From assembly GCA_034428595.1 (NCBI GenBank), contig DAOUHO010000098.1, positions 1-13,783 on the forward strand: a DNA stretch of 13,783 bases. The letters are read 5' to 3'. The DNA comes from JAJECS01 sp034428595 (GTDB lineage Bacteria; Chloroflexota; UBA11872). The notes under the pieces were generated by a model. It did not search any database, was not told the DNA's origin, and saw only the letters and a list, made by a program, of their open reading frames with translations. Below, piece by piece: positions 1 to 6,527 of the stretch; within the stretch, counting starts at the first letter, position 1; each line of letters opens with the position of its first letter. Position numbers and translations under genes: made by a program.

Positions 1-1
1 C

Positions 2-499
2 GAGGGCGAACGCAGTCGAATCATCGCCGAAGCTGAGGCCGAGGCTGAGTCCATCAAGCTTCGCGGGAACGCCGACGCCGACGCCATCCGCGCCCGGGGT
101 GAGGCGGACGCCGACGCCACCAAGGCCCAGGGCCTTGCCGAGGCCCAGGCGATGGTCAAGAAGGCCGACGCCTGGAAGGAATATGGCCAGGCGGCCATGA
201 TCCAGCAGCTGTTCGACTCGCTGCCGGAAGTCGCCAGCGCGGTCGCGCAGCCGCTCGCCAAGACCGACAGCATCGTGGTGATCAGCAACGGCGGCGCCGA
301 GGGGTCGGGCGCGGGGGCCAGCAAGGTCACTCAGGACGTGTCGGCCACCATCGCGCAGTTGCCGGCGCTGGTGGAGTCGCTCACGGGCGTCGATCTCATC
401 AGCACGCTCAAGAACCTTCCCGGCATCGTGTCCGACCTGTCGGCCAACGGCGGTGACGCGGCTGCCGAGGAAGAAGAGACCTCAGAGGACGAGCAGTAG
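2..499 (+). CDS. Flotillin/SPFH-family protein, C-terminal part
   Basis: This is the 3' end of a gene that begins before the window; 165 residues are visible and the TAG stop is at 497-499. The first ~60 residues are an alanine/glutamate-rich helix with repeated G-x-A-[DE]-A steps (SIKLRGNADADAIRARGEAD), typical of the flotillin coiled-coil region. Next comes a segment resembling the flotillin C-terminus (AAMIQQLFDSLPEVASAVAQPLAKTDSIVVIS), where the flotillin C-terminal oligomerisation region normally lies. The last ~20 residues are an acidic tail rich in E and D. Flotillins are membrane-associated scaffolds that form large cage-like assemblies and organise membrane microdomains. The SPFH domain and membrane anchor must lie upstream, outside the window. 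A long hairpin follows directly, so the transcript probably ends there. Family call is secure; the precise role is not. Confidence 0.85.
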   Translation, partial: EGERSRIIAEAEAEAESIKLRGNADADAIRARGEADADATKAQGLAEAQAMVKKADAWKEYGQAAMIQQLFDSLPEVASAVAQPLAKTDSIVVISNGGAEGSGAGASKVTQDVSATIAQLPALVESLTGVDLISTLKNLPGIVSDLSANGGDAAAEEEETSEDEQ

Positions 500-513
500 C
501 CGAACGGTCGTCG

Positions 514-558
514 GGCGGCGCAGGGTCGAGGGCCGGTGCCCCGCGTCCCTGCGCCGTC
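514..558 (+). terminator. Long G+C-rich hairpin after the flotillin gene
   Basis: A perfect 10-bp inverted repeat (CGGCGCAGGG at 516-525 with CCCTGCGCCG at 547-556) can be extended by a G-U and a G-C pair. Inside its loop is a second small hairpin, GGGC-CGGT-GCCC. It begins 15 nt after the flotillin stop. There is no run of T on the 3' side, so it lacks the classical intrinsic-terminator signature. It may still terminate transcription or stabilise the 3' end. Confidence 0.4.
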
Positions 559-615
559 AAGTCTCGTGGCGTCGGGTAGGCGCTCGGTCGTCGGCCCCTC
601 TGATGCAGCCCGTCG

Positions 616-1275
616 GTGATTGACCTTCCCGCCGACGGCGAGTCGACGCTTGCGACCGACCGTCTCGTGCTTGTGCCAATGTCGGTGAGCGACGCCGCGG
701 AGCTGCATGCACTGCTTTGGTCCCCCGATGTCAACACAGGCACTGACGACGGACCGGCCGTCAGCCTTCAGGACGTCCGAGCGCGAATCCGCCGATGGGA
801 GTGCCGGCGGTCGCCCGACGGTTCGGAGATCTGGCTCAACTGGACGCTGAGGCTGAAGGACGACCAAACCGTGGTCGGGCGCATGCAAGCGACCGTGACC
901 GATCGGTGGGCCGACCTGGCATGGGTCATCGGGCGACGCTTTCGGAAACAGGGCTACGCGACCGAGGCGGGACGATGCATCGCCGTCTGGCTGCTGGAGT
1001 TCTACAACCTGAGAGAAGTTCGGGCGGCCATCCGCCCCGACAACTCGGCGTCCCAGCGAGTCGCGGCGAAAGTAGGCCTGCGTCGCGGTGGCGAACGGAC
1101 CAGCGACGGCGACGAGGTGTGGTCCTACCGGCCGTGGGCATCACCCGACGACGGCTCCAACCGACCGGCCCGGCTCTTCGGCGCAATCCGATACGGCGGC
1201 GACGTCGGTCCTAGCCGACTCTCCGTGTGTCAACGCCAGCGCGTGTCTCTCGCCCGTCCGGGTTCGTCCGACTAG
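616..1275 (+). CDS. GNAT N-acetyltransferase, RimJ/RimL type
   Basis: The predicted protein has 219 residues. Residues ~11-25 (TLATDRLVLVPMSVSDAAEL) match the usual N-terminus of RimJ/RimL-type acetyltransferases. Motif A, the acetyl-CoA pyrophosphate loop, is seen at 104-118 as WVIGRRFRKQGYATE. The C-terminal half has the family pattern R-A-A-I-R-P-D-N-S-A-S-Q-R-V-A-A-K-V-G-L (136-155). These enzymes transfer acetyl from acetyl-CoA to an amine, often a protein N-terminus or a small molecule; the substrate cannot be read here. The GTG start at 616 is the first available after an in-frame TGA at 601. The domain should end near residue 174 (VWSYRPW). The ~45 following residues look unlike the family and may reflect a lost stop or frameshift. 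The gene converges with the nuclease gene and shares its stop region. Confidence 0.8.
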   Translation: MIDLPADGESTLATDRLVLVPMSVSDAAELHALLWSPDVNTGTDDGPAVSLQDVRARIRRWECRRSPDGSEIWLNWTLRLKDDQTVVGRMQATVTDRWADLAWVIGRRFRKQGYATEAGRCIAVWLLEFYNLREVRAAIRPDNSASQRVAAKVGLRRGGERTSDGDEVWSYRPWASPDDGSNRPARLFGAIRYGGDVGPSRLSVCQRQRVSLARPGSSD

Positions 1276-1892
1276 GTGCTGCAACGACTCGCATCATCGA
1301 CGGCACTTCCGAGATTCTCGTAACGGATTGGTCGAGATCCGATCCGCCGCAGCGAACCTATACGTACGGACTTCTGGTCGCCGAAGTGTTGCTCAAGAGC
1401 AGCGGCGGATACGACATAGAAATCCCATTGTGAGACGTTCAGAGGGTCTATTTCTTCAACGGGATCGCTAGCTCGGTGGGCATGCAAACAGAATATGTAG
1501 ACATCCGAGGAGCGCGTTGGACTGTCAGAAAACTGATCAGTTTTTGGGTCAAAAGCGAGCGTCTTCGCTATATCGAAGGTTGGCGTCGATTCCTTTGTCT
1601 GTTTCCAATACTGCACATACGCCGCGGATTTAACTTCGATCTTGATTCCGCGGGAACTTATGAGATCGTAGTTGCCCCACGCGTCCCGTGTCCCACTGAT
1701 TACAGAGGCATCGCCGACAGCAATCCCAACGATGTATTCGGCCACCACGGCTCTCTGGGTGTTCGCGACTAGGTCGGACCCCATCCATTGCCAGAATTGC
1801 AGAAGGTCAGGGGACCCTTCGACCGGTTGTCCGTCCGCGTGTAGACGCTCGCATCCAGTCCGCCTGCAGGGAGGAATCTGCTGCAACGACAT
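1272..1892 (-). CDS. Putative PD-(D/E)XK nuclease-like protein
   Basis: This 206-residue protein has no named function that I recognise. A conserved-looking segment runs FWQWMGSDLVANTQRAVVAEY (33-53), then AWGNYDLI (71-78) and GIKIEVKSAAYVQYWKQ (82-98). The E52 / D76 / E86-V87-K88 arrangement fits the PD-(D/E)XK nuclease core: a helix glutamate, then a strand D, then E-x-K. Later strands read DVYIFCLHA (130-138) and WDFYVVSA (156-163). Restriction-like or repair-associated endonuclease activity is an inference from this motif. Its DNA is visibly richer in A+T than its neighbours, suggesting recent transfer. The ATG at 1892 has a plausible GGGGA site six bases upstream. The stop TAG overlaps the stop of the convergent acetyltransferase gene in one CTAG. 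The first ~35 residues could be an extension if a later start is used. Confidence 0.65.
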   Translation of the reverse strand: MSLQQIPPCRRTGCERLHADGQPVEGSPDLLQFWQWMGSDLVANTQRAVVAEYIVGIAVGDASVISGTRDAWGNYDLISSRGIKIEVKSAAYVQYWKQTKESTPTFDIAKTLAFDPKTDQFSDSPTRSSDVYIFCLHAHRASDPVEEIDPLNVSQWDFYVVSAAALEQHFGDQKSVRIGSLRRIGSRPIRYENLGSAVDDASRCST

Positions 1893-1987
1893 GACAAGTC
1901 CCCGGACGCATGGATCGCGGCAAGTCTACGCAGGTGTTGGCTCGAAGTGGGCGATCCGACCTTACAGGCGCGGAGTGTCCGGTCAGT

Positions 1988-2563
1988 CTAAGGCTCAACC
2001 TTCCTCGCCACGTCGCCCACCCGAATCGTCCCCGACTGGACCACGCGTGTGTTGATGCCGCGCATCCGCATCTGCCGTCCCATCGACGTGCTGATGAATC
2101 GCAGCCCGTCTTGTCCGAACCGTTCGGCGAACTTCCGGCAGCCCGTATGCGGTTCCTTGGAGATTTCGATCACCGCGGACCCAATCGAGAGCCGCGCGCC
2201 CGCCGGCAGGTTTTCCTCGCTCATGTCGATGTCAATCACGAGCTGATCGCCGGCCAGCGGCCAGCGCTCCTCGGACTGCGCGAGAAGGCTGAGCAGACGG
2301 GAGTTGATGATCGTGATCTGCGCGGCGATATTCGGACCGCCGGTGGGCGTAACCGTGCTGCCGCGATCCTTCCAGCTGTCCCCGACCAGGCCGACGGCAA
2401 CGTCGAGTTCGCCCTCGGCGATCACCTCGCGCGCATCGACTTCGGGTCGTCGCACGATCATGCGCACGGGACCGCCGTCCGCCGGAGACTCCCGAATATG
2501 GTCGAGGCCGGCTTCCAACTCTTCCAGGGTCGCGTGCTGCACCGTGCCGACTGAATCTCCCAC
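1988..2563 (-). CDS. MOSC domain protein
   Basis: This 191-residue protein resembles stand-alone MOSC proteins. MOSC domains (molybdenum cofactor sulfurase C-terminal) bind or transfer sulfur through a conserved cysteine. Here that residue is C142 in the motif EPHTGCRKFAERFG (137-150), preceded by strands LVIDIDMSEENLPAGARLSIG (108-128). The middle segment (GDSWKDRGS, 61-69) is also typical of this group. The likely role is sulfur transfer in metal-cofactor or detoxification metabolism, but no partner gene is adjacent. The GTG start at 2561-2563 is supported by an AGGAG site six bases upstream. It lies 95 nt after the cyclophilin gene and 95 nt before the nuclease gene on the same strand, so it could be co-transcribed or have its own promoter. 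Length is normal for stand-alone family members. Confidence 0.82.
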   Translation of the reverse strand: MGDSVGTVQHATLEELEAGLDHIRESPADGGPVRMIVRRPEVDAREVIAEGELDVAVGLVGDSWKDRGSTVTPTGGPNIAAQITIINSRLLSLLAQSEERWPLAGDQLVIDIDMSEENLPAGARLSIGSAVIEISKEPHTGCRKFAERFGQDGLRFISTSMGRQMRMRGINTRVVQSGTIRVGDVARKVEP

Positions 2564-2658
2564 CTTGGTCTCCTCTGTTTCCGCGGACGAGTCTCTAGAG
2601 GCGTTTCCGGCCGCTCGGACTTGCCCGGCGCGCGATCCGGCGGCGGTCGGTCAGCCCG

Positions 2659-3285
2659 CTAGCAGCCCTGCGTCCACATGCTCACGTTCGGCAGACAGCC
2701 CTCGATGGCCTTGAGTTCCCTGATCGCGACCGGCTCCTGCGCGTTCTCGATCTTCGTCAGCGTGGTTTCCGACGGGGGGTGGTCGACCTTGAGATGGCCA
2801 AAGATCGTGTGGTCACCAGAGATCGCGTCGCTCTCGGCCGGATCGCCCAGGAGAATGTAGAACCGCGATCCGTTGGAGTTGTCGGACCCGTTGGGCGCCA
2901 ACACCAGGTGGCCGCGCTCGTAGGGCCGTTGCGGCCCCTCGAGCTCGAAGGTGTATCCCGGACCGCCCGTGCCGGTGCCCGTTGGATCGCCGGTTTCGGC
3001 GAGCACGCCCGGAAGCACGCGATAGAACTCCATGCCGGTGTAGAACCCCTCGTTAATCAGGAACGTGAAGCTGTTGACCGCCAGCGGCGCTTCCTCGGGC
3101 AGCAGGATGAACGTCATGCGCCCGACGTCGGTGGTGACGATGACGCTATAGGGCCGGAGCGGGTCGATTCCCATCTCCGGGTAGGCCTCGTACGTTTGAG
3201 GCCCGTCGGACTCGCCTTCACCGCAGGCGACCACGACCGTCGCGATTGCCAGCGCCAGTGCAACGACGACCATTCGCCGCATCAT
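2659..3285 (-). CDS. Lipoprotein cyclophilin-type peptidyl-prolyl isomerase
   Basis: The 208-residue protein begins MMRRMVVVALALAIATVVVAC, a lipoprotein signal peptide with lipobox V-V-A-C and lipid-attachment Cys21. It should therefore be anchored on the outer face of the cytoplasmic membrane. The cyclophilin domain spans ~45-200: FYRVLPG (87-93), TGDPTGTGTGGPGY (98-111), NSNGSRFYILLGD (136-148) and HTIFGHL (159-165). Cyclophilins catalyse cis/trans isomerisation of prolyl bonds and assist folding. The catalytic arginine (R89, CypA R55) is kept, but CypA F60, Q63, Q111 and F113 are V94, E97, R141 and Y143, so activity may be altered. The start is set by a GGAGG (3292-3296) six bases before ATG 3283-3285; a 27-residue upstream extension has no such site and would bury the signal peptide. 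It lies 34 nt after the nucleoside hydrolase gene, probably in one operon. Confidence 0.88.
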   Translation of the reverse strand: MMRRMVVVALALAIATVVVACGEGESDGPQTYEAYPEMGIDPLRPYSVIVTTDVGRMTFILLPEEAPLAVNSFTFLINEGFYTGMEFYRVLPGVLAETGDPTGTGTGGPGYTFELEGPQRPYERGHLVLAPNGSDNSNGSRFYILLGDPAESDAISGDHTIFGHLKVDHPPSETTLTKIENAQEPVAIRELKAIEGCLPNVSMWTQGC

Positions 3286-3291
3286 CTTCTT

Positions 3292-3296
3292 CCTCC
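3292..3296 (-). promoter_or_regulatory. Shine-Dalgarno site that fixes the cyclophilin start
   Basis: GGAGG is read on the minus strand with a six-base spacer to ATG 3285. It places translation initiation immediately before the lipoprotein signal peptide and rules out the longer upstream reading. Confidence 0.75.
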
Positions 3297-3319
3297 GTGC
3301 GTCGTCACCAGCCCACCGC

Positions 3320-4333
3320 CTATTCTGCCGCGCCCGCTGCCCGATTGCCACGGGGGCGTAAGCCAAGCTCGCCGCTGCCGGCGACGAGCCGCTCGACGAT
3401 CCGGCTCACAACCGCATCCGCGGCAACGTCGACGGCTACCTGATTCGCCGTCCGCCCCGTTCTGGCGTAGTCCGTGGTGGACCGCATTTCGCCGCGTGCG
3501 TCGCCGTCGCCCGTATCCACCGTGAGCGGGTGCGACTCCATGGTGAAGAGCTCCGGCCAAAGCAACGTGGCCACCGCCGCCGGGTCGTGCAGCAGCAGCT
3601 TGCCGCCGCGCCCCGTGAACTGCTCGGCGCGGGCGCGGCGGATGAGCTCGCCCAGAAAGGCGCTCCGGGGCTCCGCGCGCGAAACCAGGCACGACTCGAC
3701 CGTTGCGTCGCTTACCGCCAGCTGGTGCGTCACATCCAGCGGCGTCACGATCACCGGCACGCCGGCGGCCAGGACTGCGTCCGCCGCCTCGGGGTCCACG
3801 TAGAAGTTGAACTCCGCGCGCGGCGTCACGTTGCCGCCCGCATGCAGCGAGCCGCCCATGACCACGATGGCCGCCGCTCGTCGCATGGCCGCCGGGTCGC
3901 GCCGGAGCGCGGCGGCGACGTTCGTCAGCGGACCTAGCGCGATCACGGTCACCGGTTCGGGTGAAGCCGCGACCTCCTCGATGATCAGGTCCACGGCGTC
4001 GTCCGGGACGTCCATAGGTTTGGTGGCGGGCCTGCGCCAGCGTTCGTGACCGGTGATCCCGGCCAGGCCATCGGACCCGTGGACCTCCTCCGCCGTCACC
4101 AGGTCGCGCGCCAAGGGCTTGGCGCAGCCCTGGGCCAGCCGGATTGCCCGACCCGGCGCCAGGATGCGCAGCAGATAGTCGGCATTGGCCGTGCCCGTCG
4201 CCAGGTCCACGTTCCCCGCCACGGTCGTCACCGCGCGCACGGACAGCTCCGGCGAGGCCAGCGCCAACGCCAGGGCCAACGCGTCGTCGACGCCCGGGTC
4301 GCTATCGATGACGACGGGAATGCTGGTTGGCAT
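3320..4333 (-). CDS. Nucleoside hydrolase, IunH/RihA family
   Basis: The protein has 337 residues, close to the family norm. Nucleoside hydrolases cleave the N-glycosidic bond of ribonucleosides to free base and ribose, using a bound calcium ion. The calcium-binding N-terminal signature is IDSDPGVDDALAL (9-21, with D10, D16, D17). It is followed by HGSDGLAG (85-92), ALGPLTNVAAAL (132-143), VMGGSLHAGGNVTPRAEFNF (158-177) and YVDPEAA (178-184). The C-terminal active-site histidine is in LLLHDPAAVATLLWP (H249, D250). The first ten residues read MPTSIPVVID, starting at ATG 4333 with AAGGA eight bases upstream. An upstream extension of 33 residues is possible but unlike the family. Whether it prefers purine or pyrimidine nucleosides cannot be decided. 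It is the first gene of the minus-strand set and lies just downstream of a 69-nt palindrome. Confidence 0.92.
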   Translation of the reverse strand: MPTSIPVVIDSDPGVDDALALALALASPELSVRAVTTVAGNVDLATGTANADYLLRILAPGRAIRLAQGCAKPLARDLVTAEEVHGSDGLAGITGHERWRRPATKPMDVPDDAVDLIIEEVAASPEPVTVIALGPLTNVAAALRRDPAAMRRAAAIVVMGGSLHAGGNVTPRAEFNFYVDPEAADAVLAAGVPVIVTPLDVTHQLAVSDATVESCLVSRAEPRSAFLGELIRRARAEQFTGRGGKLLLHDPAAVATLLWPELFTMESHPLTVDTGDGDARGEMRSTTDYARTGRTANQVAVDVAADAVVSRIVERLVAGSGELGLRPRGNRAAGAAE

Positions 4334-4359
4334 CAGCTTGATCCTTCGCTGGCTGGCCC

Positions 4360-4428
4360 GGTGGCCCATGCGGCGTGCAGCATGGGCGGCTCCTGAAGGG
4401 TCCCACGCTGCACGCAGCGCGGGCCACC
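4360..4428. repeat. 69-nt imperfect palindrome in the divergent intergenic region
   Basis: The left arm (4360-4386) and the reverse complement of the right arm (4402-4428) agree at 23 of 27 positions by manual alignment, separated by a 15-nt loop. The arms begin GGTGGCCC and end GGGCCACC, with an inner perfect pair GCGTGCAGC / GCTGCACGC. It sits 27 nt upstream of the nucleoside hydrolase start. It could be a REP/MITE-like dispersed element, a structured leader for that gene, or an operator. No target-site duplication was evident to me. Confidence 0.7.
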
Positions 4429-4477
4429 GCATTCCGAGAAATCAAAGCCGCCGCCCACGCCCGAGCGCGCGCTGGGT

Positions 4478-4506
4478 TTCAGCGCCAATCGACTCACTGC
4501 CATAAT
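4478..4506 (+). promoter_or_regulatory. Candidate promoter of the GH15 gene
   Basis: An extended -10 element, TGC followed by CATAAT (4501-4506), lies 42 nt before the ATG of the GH15 gene. A weak -35-like TTCAGC (4478-4483) is 17 nt upstream. The -10 matches five of six consensus bases; the -35 is poor, which is common when the -10 is extended. The predicted leader is about 35 nt and contains the dyad at 4511-4538. Confidence 0.45.
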
Positions 4507-4510
4507 GCGG

Positions 4511-4538
4511 CTTCCGGCAATGCGCGCATGCGCGGAAG
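4511..4538 (+). promoter_or_regulatory. Dyad overlapping the GH15 ribosome-binding site
   Basis: A 28-bp dyad has outer arms CTTCCG and CGGAAG and the perfect inner palindrome ATGCGCGCAT (4520-4529). In total 11 of 14 positions match between the arms. The right outer arm contains the start of the Shine-Dalgarno stretch GGAAGGGG (4534-4541), and the left arm begins just downstream of the predicted -10. It could be a repressor operator, or an mRNA hairpin that hides the ribosome-binding site. Confidence 0.45.
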
Positions 4539-4547
4539 GGGCAAGCG

Positions 4548-6527
4548 ATGCCGCGTGACCTGGCTATTGGCAATGGCCGCCTGCTGATCGCGTTCGATGG
4601 CGACTATCGGGTTCGCGACATCTACTTTCCACACGTGGGGCTTTGGAACCACGCCGGCCACGATCCGTTTCGGTTTGGGATTTGGGTCGACGGCGCATTC
4701 GATTGGATCACCGCGCGCAACTGGAACGGCACGCTGCGCTACCGACCCGACACCCTGGTCAGCGATGTTCGCCTGGTCAACGACGATCTCGGTCTGGAGC
4801 TGGTCTGCGCCGACACCGTTGACTTCCATCGCCCCATCTACCTTCGACGCATGGTCGTGCGCGACCTCCGGGGAGCGCCGCGGCACGTCAAGCTCTTCTT
4901 CCATCACGACTTCTACCTGTTCCGCGACGGCGTGGGCGACACGACCTATTTCGATCCCCTCACGCGCGGCATCGTGCATCACAAGCGGGACGTGCTGTTC
5001 ATGGCCAATGCCTGGGCGGGCGAGCAGCCGGGTTTCGACGCGGTCAGCACGGGCACCAAGCATCTGCACGGGTTGGAGGGCACCTGGCGCGACGCCGAGG
5101 ACGGCAACCTCTCCGGCAACGCCATCGCCCAAGGGCTGGTCGACAGCACCGGCGGCGTGGAGGTGCGCGTGCCCGCGGGGGGCGACGCGGTGGCGCACTA
5201 CTGGCTGGCGGTCGGCGACGAGTTTTTTGCCGTCAAGGACGAAAACGACATGGTCGTGCGGCGCGGCCCTGACGCCCTGATCGAACGCACCAATCACTAC
5301 TGGCGGCATTGGGTCACCCGCGAGGGGCTCGACTTCACCGGACTCGATCCGGCCGTGCGCGATCTCTACCGCCGCAGCATGCTCATCGTCCGCACCCAAA
5401 CCGACGACGACGGCGCGATCATCGCGGCCAACGACAGCGACATCCTGCAGTTCGGCCGCGACACCTACACCTATATGTGGCCGCGCGACGGCGCCCTGGT
5501 CGTCCACGTGCTGATCCAGGGCGACCACCGCGAGCTGGCGCGGCGCTTCTTCGATTTCTGCCTCCGCACGATTCAGCCCGGCGGCTTCATGCTCCACAAG
5601 TACAACCCCGACGGAACGCCGGGCAGCAGCTGGCATCCCTGGGCGGACGCGGCCGGCAATCGCATCCTGCCGATCCAGGAAGACGAAACCTCCCTGGTGC
5701 TGTGGGCGCTTGGCGCCTACGACGAGCGTTTCAAGGACACCGAGGTCGTCAAGCCCTTGTATGCGCCGCTCATCAAGCGAGCTGCCGACTTCATGGTGCG
5801 ATTTCGACATCGGGAAACCGGACTGCCCGCGCCCTCCTGGGACCTGTGGGAGGAGCGGTACGGCATCCACACGTTCACCGTCGCGAGCGTCTATGGCGGA
5901 CTGCGGGCGGCGGCTGCCTTCGCCCGCGGGTTCGGCGAAGAAGCCGCCGCCGACGAGTACGCCGCCGCTGCCGCGGAGATTCGCGAGGCCGCGTTCGAGC
6001 ACCTTTACGACGAGGGTGAGCAGCGATTCATTCGCCGCCTGGAGGTCACCGACGACGGCGCGCTGGTACCCGATCTGACGATCGACGCCAGCGTCTGCGG
6101 CATCTGGCGCTTCGGGCTCTGCGAGCCGACGGACGAGCGCTGCGTGTCCACCATGCACTCGCTGCGCGACCGGCTCTGGGTAAAGACCGACATCGGCGGC
6201 GTGGCGCGCTACGAGGACGACTACTACCACCGCGTGTCGGACGACATCGAGCGCATTCCCGGCAATCCGTGGTTCATCTGCACGCTGTGGCTGGCGCAGT
6301 GGGAGGCGGCGGCGGCGCAGTCCATGGCCGACCTGGAGCGCGCGCACGAGTTGATGCGCTGGGTAGTTGACCGCGCCCTCCCCAGCGGCACCCTGGCCGA
6401 GCAGGTGCATCCGCTCACCGGGCAGCCGCTCAGCGTGAGCCCGCTCACCTGGAGCCATGCCGAGTTTGCCGCCACCGTGCAGACGTACGTGGCCCGGGCG
6501 CGTGAGCTCCGCGGTCAGGGCGACTGA
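4548..6527 (+). CDS. Glycoside hydrolase family 15, glucoamylase-like
   Basis: The protein has 659 residues, with the usual two-part layout of bacterial GH15 enzymes. An N-terminal beta-sandwich covers ~1-270, beginning DLAIGNGRLLIAFDGDYRVR. The (alpha/alpha)6 catalytic barrel follows. Barrel landmarks are YMWPRDGALV (W311 to D314 region), IQEDETSLVLWALGAYDERF, SWDLWEERYGIHTFT with the general acid at E435, and LAEQVHPLTG with the general base at E618. The family releases glucose from alpha-glucans with inversion; some relatives act on trehalose, and the substrate cannot be settled here. No signal peptide is visible, so it is probably cytoplasmic, suggesting turnover of internal glycogen or trehalose. 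ATG 4548 is preceded by GGAAGGGG six bases upstream. It is divergent from the nucleoside hydrolase, and the next gene overlaps its stop. Confidence 0.93.
   Translation: MPRDLAIGNGRLLIAFDGDYRVRDIYFPHVGLWNHAGHDPFRFGIWVDGAFDWITARNWNGTLRYRPDTLVSDVRLVNDDLGLELVCADTVDFHRPIYLRRMVVRDLRGAPRHVKLFFHHDFYLFRDGVGDTTYFDPLTRGIVHHKRDVLFMANAWAGEQPGFDAVSTGTKHLHGLEGTWRDAEDGNLSGNAIAQGLVDSTGGVEVRVPAGGDAVAHYWLAVGDEFFAVKDENDMVVRRGPDALIERTNHYWRHWVTREGLDFTGLDPAVRDLYRRSMLIVRTQTDDDGAIIAANDSDILQFGRDTYTYMWPRDGALVVHVLIQGDHRELARRFFDFCLRTIQPGGFMLHKYNPDGTPGSSWHPWADAAGNRILPIQEDETSLVLWALGAYDERFKDTEVVKPLYAPLIKRAADFMVRFRHRETGLPAPSWDLWEERYGIHTFTVASVYGGLRAAAAFARGFGEEAAADEYAAAAAEIREAAFEHLYDEGEQRFIRRLEVTDDGALVPDLTIDASVCGIWRFGLCEPTDERCVSTMHSLRDRLWVKTDIGGVARYEDDYYHRVSDDIERIPGNPWFICTLWLAQWEAAAAQSMADLERAHELMRWVVDRALPSGTLAEQVHPLTGQPLSVSPLTWSHAEFAATVQTYVARARELRGQGD

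Noticed and set aside
1272..1892. Restriction-modification or other named defence system around the nuclease-like gene
   Set aside because: No methyltransferase, helicase or antitoxin is adjacent; the neighbours are an acetyltransferase and a MOSC protein, so a system cannot be supported.
1910..2554. 214-codon plus-strand frame opposite the MOSC gene
   Set aside because: The MOSC frame has the conserved cysteine motif and a good ribosome-binding site; the plus-strand frame has neither.
4494..6458. 654-codon open frame antisense to the GH15 gene
   Set aside because: The opposite strand has all GH15 catalytic motifs. The antisense product is low-complexity, rich in V, A, H and R, with no recognisable fold.
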